64,000 nucleotides of DNA from Metellina segmentata (Eukaryota > Arthropoda > Arachnida > Araneae > Tetragnathidae). Position 1 is the first letter of the stretch. Each line of letters begins with the position of its first letter. Positions 56,095 through 64,000 of the stretch are shown here, piece after piece. The notes beneath the pieces are model-generated. The model made no database searches. It was not told where the DNA came from and was given only the letters and a program-made list of their open reading frames with translations. The stretch covers positions 134,370,899-134,434,898 of the forward strand of contig OX375873.1 in assembly GCA_947359465.1 (NCBI GenBank). Reading direction: 5' to 3'. The translations under genes were made by a program, and so were the position numbers.

Positions 56095-58885
56095 CTCTGT
56101 TTCACCTTAACTTGTCAGTAGAGTAAAGGCTACGTTGACCGCATCACAGCCGTTGTCGTAGAAACTAGGGTTACAATGTCAGAAGAAGTCAGCTATAAGC
56201 GAGGAAATTCGCCCTTTTTGGCAAGGAGAGATAAAATGCACGTGGAAATTCTATACGTTTCACAGATCTTTAATTTCTAATGGCTCTTGCATTACATTTG
56301 TTAATTAAACAAAAAGCTACTCTATGTTAATATAAATGCGTTTTGATTTTTCTAAATGAGTATTATTTTTAGTTATTTAAAAATATATATATTTAAAATT
56401 TTTTTACAATAAATGTTGTTTAAAAAAACAGTCTATTTAAAGATGTGATGAACCATAAAATTCATTTTTTGAATTTACTTACCTGAAAGCTAAACACCTT
56501 GATTAATACTTCTTTTTTCAATTTTAATAATTTTATTAAAGGAAATTAATCCAATTTAATTACTCCTTTGGTCTTACATTTGGTTGGACAAGGTAGGGGA
56601 GAGTGCGTCGTCTGCTAAAATATGTGTTTTTCTTAACAGCAAAATATAGTCTCCAAATTAAATCAAATTTATTCTGATATTAAAGAAAGTAAATAACAAA
56701 TAAAAATACATATAACATAGAGGATATAAAATACATTCACAATAAATAAATAGAATATAAAAAATACAAATATAGTGAATACACATACAATAATAAAAAA
56801 AATGAAACCATTTTAAAAATTAGAGTTAAAAAAAATAAACCTTATATGTGTGAAACATATTCTGAAACTCGCGGAACGGTGTCGGGTTGATTAGTAGTAA
56901 ATTATTAATTTTATGAATAATTTAAAATAGTTTACAAGAAAGTGTACAGAAGAAACCAATCTCTTTCATGAATAGTAGTTACAATGAGAAAACTATATTT
57001 ACGTTTTACTTATTCATCACATGCATTTATACATCATCAATATATGTAAAACATAGCAAACATCATAACAAATCTATTTACATTATAATATACTTATTCA
57101 TCACATGAATTTACACATCATCATCACTTAACATTTCCTAATCGCTATCAGACTCACTATTAAAAGAAATTACCAAGTTCTTACTTTCCCAAATATCATC
57201 CACAAGTCCATCTACTTCCCACATGTATTTCTCTTTTTCAGTAACATGGTTTATGCAGTTTTTCCAATTTTGTACAGAGACCTTTTCAATCCCTTGGATG
57301 ACTAAATCCTTCACATCGTTCAGTTTAAAAGTCTTGTTTTCCCTGGCAACGTGTCCTTTTACTTGACTCCATATCATTTCAATGGGATTAAGCTCACAGT
57401 GATACGGGGGAAGTCTCAAAACCTTATGTCCAAATTTTTCGGCAATTTCTTCAACTCTGTATTTATCAAACATATGTTTGATTTCGCTAACTTTTTTCAA
57501 CAGTTCAATCTTGATCATGTCCTGGTTCCACGTAATGTTTTTCAACGATAGCCATTCTTGAATTGCACTTTTTTTCCAAGATGTCGTCGGAATTTTTTCT
57601 TTCTTCACCGAGTGATAGGGGCATTGTCCATCACTACAAAGCTGTTTCGTTTCAATTTAGGCATGATATCTTCAAACCACTTCTCAAAATGGTTACCATC
57701 CATTTCTTCGTGGTAGTCACCGGATTTTTTTCCTACAAAAATGTCAGCCGCATCAGGTACAAATCCTTCATCACTTCCGATATGGGTAATGATGAGTCTT
57801 CTTCCTTTTCCTTTTGGTGCAGCCAAGCCTGTTGTCAAACTTGAAGAGGAAGCTTCATTGGTGCTTTTGATGTTTTTGTTTTGCCATACTCGACTTTGTG
57901 AGTGTCCTTCATTCACCCATGTTTCATCTAAATAATAGATTGAAGCATTTTCATTCTTCAGTTCTCTAATTTTTCGTAAATAATTTCTTCGCCATAAAAT
58001 TATGTCGTGTCTTTCTAAAAGCATAGCCTGCCTTTTTCGCTTTTCAAAGGAAAATCCCAAATCTTTCAGTATCCTGTACAGTGTACTTCGGCTAATGTTT
58101 GTCGAAAAAATATCCTTATCATTGTTAATTTCATTTAGAACTTTGTCCAATGTAGGAATTTCATTTCGACGAAAACAATCATGAATTTTTCGTCGGATGC
58201 ACGATAAAGTAAAGTTGTCATATTTCATCATTCTTGTTCTTTTTCCAACGGCATAAGGTCGTTTTTTTCCTGGAGTACTCAAAGGACTTGTCGTCTTCTT
58301 TTCTTTTTTCAAACGAAAAACAGTTCTTTTGGAAACACCAGTTAGTTGAGACACCTTTCCGACGATTTGGTTAATGGAATCACTATGGTTTTCTTCTCGA
58401 AGTCTAGAATAAACATTCAATATGTTCCTGCGAGCTCCACTACCAATTGATTTTCCTTGCTTTGATGGCGTATACAGCTTGGATGGTGACGTTCCTTTTT
58501 CAGCCATGTTCAGAGTATCAAACACACTCCAATAAAATAGCACAAGAGAGATATGAACGTAAATACACACGCTAGCAAAGACGCAGAGCGAAATGGCGCA
58601 GACTTGGCCGGAAAGCGTATTTAGCTCGCCAGAAATGTTACCATGGAAACCGGTTTAGAATTCCGTTTCGGATATATTCATTCGCTTCGGTCAAAAAAAA
58701 ATGCTTTTTACAAATAAATAACCGATTATAAAGGTTCAAAAATCACTCCTTCATTGTAGGACAATTTTTACACGTTTATATGCATTTTCTTTATTTTAAA
58801 TTCCAAATCAAGTTGGAATTATTTTTCATGCGGATGAACATCATTTCTGCCTTTCCCAATACTGACAAGTTAAGGTGAAACAGAG
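56095..58885 (-). mobile_element. IS630/Tc1/mariner-superfamily transposon, 2.8 kb
   Basis: The TIRs start CTCTGTTTCACCTTAACTTG at 56095 and their complement ends at 58885. Both are flanked by TATA, so the duplicated TA and the exact end are ambiguous by two bases. The transposase is on the minus strand, with about 1 kb of AT-rich non-coding sequence downstream of it. Its length exceeds that of typical mariners. Confidence 0.85.
57138..58507 (-). pseudogene. IS630/mariner-type transposase with one frameshift
   Basis: The start is the ATG of MAEKGTSPSKL at 58505-58507. The N-terminal part has a helix-turn-helix (VSQLTGVSKRTVFRLKKE). The catalytic core has YYLDETWVN (first acid), VVMDNAP (second acid) and YHCELNPIEMIW (third acid region). 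A one-base deletion near 57620, just after the second acid, splits the protein into two frames. The rest is open through SFNSESDSD. The distance between the second and third acids is much longer than in mariner, as in the IS630-like family common in insects. Confidence 0.88.
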
Positions 58886-59514
58886 TATAGATTGGTCAAA
58901 AGGTGAATTTGTATAGAGAACAGACAAACGTCAACTCTGCTTTATATACCTAACGTAAGTTACGTTATTCCACCTACCGCTGAATGGAATTTTCAAGAAA
59001 AATTGCGTCAGCTTCAAACTAAATTAGTCACAAATGCCTTAACAATTTAATTCACCATCCCCTCACATTGATGATGAAATTCGAAAATGTCGCATACTAG
59101 GTGCAAGAATGGCACAAGTAAAACATATTCATAGGAAAACTAAGTGTATGACTATAAAACATATTCATAGGAAAACTAAGTGTATGACTATCAGCCAAAA
59201 ATTCCCTATTTTTACTGAAAATGAATACACGGGACGACGTAGTCACTCGAAAAATCAAAATCAACTTCTGTAGCAGTCACATTAGAAAAAAAAAACTTTC
59301 AGAAGTGCGACGAATATGAAATGGATTAGATGGATGGATACAACATATCTGTGTATTTGCGTCCGAAGTAAATTGTAGAAGCGACGGAGAAGTTAAAATG
59401 AATATTAAAATTTTTTCCCTGCACATTTAAATGACATTCTGTTATGAAAAATAATTTATAATGACTTTCAATCAACGTATTATTAATTCAACCCAAGCGC
59501 AAAGCCGTGTATTT
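58886..59514. repeat. Second direct-repeat member and a 37-bp tandem duplication
   Basis: 58963-59040 is the partner of 55918-55995. At about 59121-59193 the unit CATATTCATAGGAAAACTAA... occurs twice in tandem. No gene was seen. Confidence 0.7.
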
Positions 59515-59640
59515 CAGAGAGTTTATAATAAAACATCCAAATTAATTCACTCACTTTATTTAAAACCAAGGCATACTTTCAGAATTTGCAATTTTGTCGA
59601 TCACTTTTGAAGTTAAATATTTTGTCATTGACATAGAAGA
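59515..59640 (-). repeat. Dispersed repeat family, copy 4 (partial)
   Basis: This is inverted relative to 18085-18195 and contains the AAGGCATACTTTCAGAATTT block. An open frame on the minus strand here is incidental. Confidence 0.7.
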
Positions 59641-60789
59641 TATGTTATTTATAAAGTGTTTGTAGTAATTTGGGGCGGTGTTGGGAGGACGTTCCATAGC
59701 TAGAAAAGAAAATAAGGTGTGGCAAGGTGCTCGCTTTGCGCTGCAGAACATCGCAACTTTTGATTAAAAAAATGGCCAAAATTTTGATAAAAGTTAGGAA
59801 AAATTGTTCTGCAAAGACTTTGTTTGTTCTGCGACGTACGTAACAGTTTTAAGCACTTTCTGCTCCTGGGATCTGCAATTTAATTTTAGGTTTCTTACAG
59901 GGATTTTCTCCGAATCTAAATACAGAGAGAAAGAGGTTTTGACAACCTCCTCTCGAACGGCTGTTTAAACTTGTTGATTATGTTAAAAAACAACATCTAA
60001 CATCGTCAAAATGTCGATAAATTTAATTAGTTTTCAACTGGGCGTCCTTTTTTCTTGTGGCTTGTTTTTGTTTCTACACTAAAAACCATCCCATACACTG
60101 CAGGATGGCATATAATAAAATTTTCAGTTAGTAAAAATATTTATTTAAGGAAGAAAAAAAATTCAGAGCGAAAATATTATGACACAAAACTTAGCATTTT
60201 AACATATTCATTCCAGCTAAATCAATATTTGTTAAAGCAAAATTTCTTCAAGCAAAAGCTTCTTCTAGAGATGAGTTAGTTTTACAGTATTTTATTTTTT
60301 ATTGATAAACTTGCATCCTGCTATCAATTAATGTTTTTATGAACATAATTTAATTGAACTTTTGATATTTCTTTTAAGTGTGATTTATTTCCCTAAAAGG
60401 TTTATCGGAAATTTTCTGTGTTGTGGTTTTCTATGTATTGGTTCTTTTTCAATTTATCTTCGCACTTGATATCCGGGATGAGTTGAATAGAATGGGAATT
60501 CTTTTAGTAGTTCTTTCCCAACATTCACCTTTACTAATGATGTTTTATTCTATTCTATTGACACCCAAAGCAGTCAATTTTTTTCTTTGTAACCCTATGA
60601 GCCTCACAAGACTTTCGATTCCAACTATTGATTTTACACTGCATCACATTTAATAACTAAACAATCCCATCTACTGATTTATTCTATTTGACATTCTATT
60701 TGTTAAAACGGATTAGAAGTCCTACAACCTACAGTGAAGATTATTTTGTCGAACGTACGTATATATGCGTGTGCGTCCATCAGAGAGTT
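59641..60789. other. No gene seen
   Basis: This is AT-rich sequence with short frames only. Confidence 0.5.
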
Positions 60790-60793
60790 TTAA

Positions 60794-61508
60794 GGGGGTC
60801 CGGGACACATCGAAATTTTTTTTTATTAATGAATTTAGAATTTTGAATTTTTTGTACTAACTACCCATATAACTAATAAACAAAATCACAACACAAAATT
60901 TTTCCAAAATTTAAAAAAAAATTTTTAATTAAAATTTTTTGAAAAAAAGAGAGTTCATTTTAAATTGTTAAAACTCAAAATATTCTTGATCCATTTTCAA
61001 AATTCTTGCAGTAAATTATTCACAAATTTATAAACTTTAAGTTTGATTCAGCAATTTAAAAAATATTAATTTAATAAAAAATATTTAAATGAAAATTTTA
61101 TTTTACTTTTTTTTTAAAAAGTTTTTTTTTTTTTAAAGTAAATATTTGTTTCAAATTTGCTGAATCAAAATTAAAGTATAATGTTTGAAAAAGATATATT
61201 CCAAATTTCAACCCTTAAACTTTATCGGTTTTCGACTTATAGCAATTTCAATACAGGAAATCTTGAAAAAATGTATCATGGAAAAAAACGCATTTAAAGA
61301 TAGATCTTATTGCCATGACAACAACTGTCAAGAGTGTTAGATTTTCAAAACCAACGCACCACAAAAAATATTATATCTCTAGTTCTAATTAAGATAGAAA
61401 CATGATTTAGACGTCATTTTATCATTGTAAGCAGAAAAACACAGATAATTTCTTAAAATAATAAAAAAAAATTTCGAAAATTTGACGATTTTTGTGTCTT
61501 GGACCCCC
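60794..61508 (-). mobile_element. TTAA-flanked MITE, copy 2
   Basis: It is 715 bp, flanked by TTAA at 60790-60793 and 61509-61512. The ends match copy 1 (19718-20449) but in reverse orientation. The right end is GTGTCTTGGACCCCC, with a small difference from copy 1. It is non-coding. Confidence 0.88.
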
Positions 61509-61512
61509 TTAA

Positions 61513-61940
61513 GTACATAAGATAAATTAAATAATTAAAAGATATTTAAACAGTTGAAAAATCTCTTTCTTACAAGCATATACGAAAGAACTTGAAGGTT
61601 TTATTAATGAATAAAGAGAGAGAGAGAGAGTATTATGTATCTCAGGTTCCTTGCGAAGAGGTGTATAGTCGCATGATTTCGGCTTCTTATCGCTGATAGG
61701 ACCGTGCTGATCGCTAATAGGACTTTCACACCGTATTGGAGTACCGTGATAAGCTATTTGTCCCCTTTATGAGCTCGACGAAATGACTGTAGACTAAATC
61801 AAGGATTGCCCTAAAATTCATGACAGTCAAATTGCTACTGTTGTGATAGTGCTTTTAAGCCAGATGTTGCTTCAAGTAATAAATGTAGATGGCGTTGCCT
61901 ATAAACACCGACCTGTTATGTTGTACTAGACACTACGTGG
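61513..61940. other. No gene seen; (AG)n at about 61614-61630
   Basis: This short intergenic stretch has one AG run. Confidence 0.5.
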
Positions 61941-62040
61941 CTAGCCCGTGCGAACCAAATGGGCGTTGCCCGTGACAGTTCTTTTCGTGGGGGTCCCATT
62001 GCCCGTGGTGTTAGTTTGCTTCGCAAACCAAAAAATATCA
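61941..62040 (-). repeat. Decayed Helitron 3' end
   Basis: A CTAG at 61941 is followed (plus strand) by diverged hairpin words and a clean GTTTGCTTCGCAAAC hairpin at 62014-62028 with the GCTTCGC core. The arrangement mirrors the 3' ends at 39240 and 63391. The 5' end was not identified. Confidence 0.5.
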
Positions 62041-62837
62041 ATATTTAATTGAAAAAATCATTTACCAAAAACAAAATCAAACGGATAAGGTATCTATATC
62101 GAGTAAAATTTTCCGCATATTTCAAATCCGTTCACATTTTTTTTCTGTAGTTAACGACCGCTGAGATAGAAAAAAGCACTGTAGAACGCCAGTGATAACT
62201 TTAATAACTTATTTTGCTTCACTCGAATCCGTTTCTCAGGAAATCAAAATAAATTAATCTCGAAACAAACGTTGGTCATTCGAATCTGTTTGCTTCCATT
62301 CCAATTGATTGGGAATACACGAAAGGTTAAAAATATGGCATGGTTCCAAAGGCTGACGTCACAGAGGGAGCGAAAATAAATATGCATGTGGTTCTACATT
62401 TCCGAAAGAAAGAACGAACGCTGAAAAAATCTTATTAAATTCATTTAAAAATGTTCTAGATTGAATTTTAAAATTTCGCCGCGATCCAAAAATTGCCAAT
62501 AATGTGTGCTAAATCCCCTTTCTGTAAGTGCCATATATTCGTCAGGACTTCGCGTGCAGAAGGAAACCAGACAGACAAACACTTCAATTTTTAATAGTAG
62601 AATTTATAATAGTAGAGACGTTAGTAGCAATAAAAAAAAAAAAAAAATTCTCGAACGAGAAGGTTATGTCAAAAGTGCCTTCCTTGGAAGAGAGAGAAAT
62701 GAAACACCAGGAATATCGGCCGCATTCACCATACCTTTTCAGTTCGGAACTCTATTGATCTGCTCGTCGATTGATGACGGACTTGGAACAAAAACTATCT
62801 TTTCCTATTTATGAAATTCCTTTCATTCGTAAAAGGT
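62041..62837. other. No gene assigned
   Basis: An open frame at 62506-62814 has no recognisable domain. The AAACCAGACAGACAAACACT stretch inside it is of a kind often found in non-coding mobile DNA. Confidence 0.4.
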
Positions 62838-63145
62838 AGGTGGTTATTTTAATTAACGTAGCACTGGAGCAACACAGCGGGCTTTTGGCGACGATCCGGG
62901 ATCAAACCCGAAGGGACAACACCACGTAATTTTGAACCTCGGTTCAGATGACGAGGTCACACCTGAGTTGGCACCCCATTCTCCGAACTTCCACACCACG
63001 CCAACGCGAGTATAATTGAAGCCACGAGAGATTTAACGTGCACCAGTCCTCTTTGTACACGACGTTCTTTGGTTGGATTCAAAACTCAAAACCATCTGGT
63101 CCTAGTTCATTACTCTTCCATCCGGGGTACCGCGGCCTTCATTCG
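62838..63145 (-). mobile_element. tRNA-derived SINE, older subfamily, nearly full length
   Basis: The body reads complement-wise from the GGTAGGTGG tail through ACGAGGTCACACCTGAG to a degraded tRNA head with TTGGATTCAAAACTC in place of the B box. It is the most complete representative of the older subfamily. Confidence 0.75.
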
Positions 63146-63390
63146 CAAGATAAATAGGTAGGGATTACAATCCGATCCGGTATCGTTTGGCTACCTACCG
63201 GATCCAGCAATATCTATCGTATCCGGTCCGGATCCGATAAACCCGAATCTTCTTAAAAATTAAATATTGGATTATTCAAACCCAACTTTAAAGTCGCCAA
63301 ATCGTTTATTAAGCAATCGATTGTGAATGAATCGATTTTATATTTTTCAATCATCAGTTTGAAGAATTCTAGTGAAAATAATAATTTAAA
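63146..63390. other. No gene seen
   Basis: This is AT-rich sequence with repeated GGATCCGGT-like words near 63170-63235. Confidence 0.4.
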
Positions 63391-64000
63391 CTAGGGGGCC
63401 TGACCCCTGTTCGCTAACGCTCGCCAACCCCCGGAGGATTGCTTCGCTGCGCGAACTTATGCTCGCTTCGCTCGCCTCAATGACGACATGTGTCCTAGCA
63501 GAAGGGATTGTTTACAAAATATGTTACCAAAAAGATGTTTTTCAAATCTAAATTTGCTGTATTACAGAAAAAATATATACAGTATCTCTAAAATCAGAAT
63601 TCAAATGAAAACTTTGTACAAATTTTGACTCGAAATGTGAGCGTTGCTTTGGAAATTGAATACCCAGCATGTTGTTTGTGTGTACATTTTTCCAGCACTC
63701 AAACGACCCACACTTTTTCATTGAGTTTGTTGCCGAAAGTTGTTGTGCAAGCGTCTTGTTGAACTATAGTTGTTGGCCTTGAAAAGGACCGTTTTTTAAA
63801 TGGCCCTGAAAAGATCCTCCGCTTTCTTTGATTTCTATTATAAACTAACTGCAACAGCTCATTAAAATTTCCTTTTTTTTTTCCCAATAAAATTTCATCC
63901 GATAACGCTATAAATTCAATCAATGCGCGAGACTTCGCAATAAACAAACAATCGTACAGTGTTGCCAAAACGCGATTACAAATAACGTCTTTTTTGCGTG
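63391..64000 (-). mobile_element. Non-autonomous Helitron, reverse copy of 45262-45912, cut by window
   Basis: Its CTAG end is at 63391-63394, next to an A (T on the minus strand). The G-run hairpin, GNA-core hairpins and both histone stem-loop-like hairpins (63775-63790 and 63802-63817) are present. Its 5' end is beyond the right edge. The 89-codon minus-strand frame at 63699-63968 is broken in the other copy, so I do not treat it as a gene. Confidence 0.82.

Noticed and set aside
56460..56520. Further receptor exon upstream of a GTAAGT on the minus strand near 56478
   Set aside because: The translated flank is AT-rich and shows no TM-like or receptor-like motif, and it lies inside the transposon 56095-58885.
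63699..63968. 89-codon minus-strand frame inside the right-edge Helitron
   Set aside because: The copy at 45307-45590 is broken by indels and the frame runs through the stem-loop region; it is probably chance.
1..64000. CRISPR arrays, operons, prophage or bacterial features
   Set aside because: None of the repeats has spacer structure, and splice signals, SINEs and the transposon families show a eukaryotic nuclear origin.

Overview
This is an AT-rich animal nuclear window in which recognisable sequence is mostly transposable elements. An arthropod, perhaps an arachnid, fits best. The reasons are the mixture of Tc1/mariner, hAT, Helitron, gypsy and tRNA-SINE families, short BIR-RING proteins, and exons of an invertebrate-type neuropeptide GPCR separated by long introns. 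The species call is an inference. Nothing suggests a prokaryote: there are no operons, CRISPR arrays or rRNA.

Layout. 1-3572 is the 3' part of a Ty3/gypsy retrotransposon (open pol frame cut by the left edge, then a 355-bp 3' LTR). 3625-5127 is an apparently intact Tc1/mariner-type transposon inserted in a TA microsatellite. 5322-7133 is a decayed hAT transposase. About 7560-14035 is a large imperfect palindrome whose arms each carry an intact BIR-RING (IAP-like) gene; the right arm also holds a 2.1-kb segment with an unrecognised 181-residue ORF. 14200-15743 is a non-autonomous Helitron, with a reverse-oriented relative at 39240-40635. 16021-16640 is a LINE RT fragment. 18.9-29.5 kb is dense in tRNA-derived SINEs, one split by a TTAA-flanked MITE. 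29142-30812 is a MITE with 8-bp target duplications that contains a SINE and a solo LTR. 31691-33382 and 33727-34936 are broken Tc1-like elements, the first containing another solo LTR. 35814-36611 is a hAT-like MITE and 36838-39165 a decayed hAT element.

Host gene. On the minus strand, three exons (49520-49620, 47114-47204, 41074-41184) join in phase to encode TM6, TM7 and the C-terminal tail of a rhodopsin-class neuropeptide receptor. TM1-TM5 are not found in the window and probably lie beyond the right edge. The introns hold SINEs, a long TA repeat, a 651-bp Helitron carrying histone 3' stem-loop-like hairpins, a Tc1 fragment and a 35-bp minisatellite.

Right third. 50274-51684 is a third broken Tc1-like element. 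51892-52131 is a mariner-type transposase fragment. 53235-54042 is a clean second copy of the 8-bp-TSD MITE, inserted at a Helitron-like 5' end. 56095-58885 is an IS630/mariner-type element with one frameshift. 60794-61508 is the second TTAA MITE. The window ends inside a second, reverse-oriented copy of the stem-loop-bearing Helitron (from 63391).
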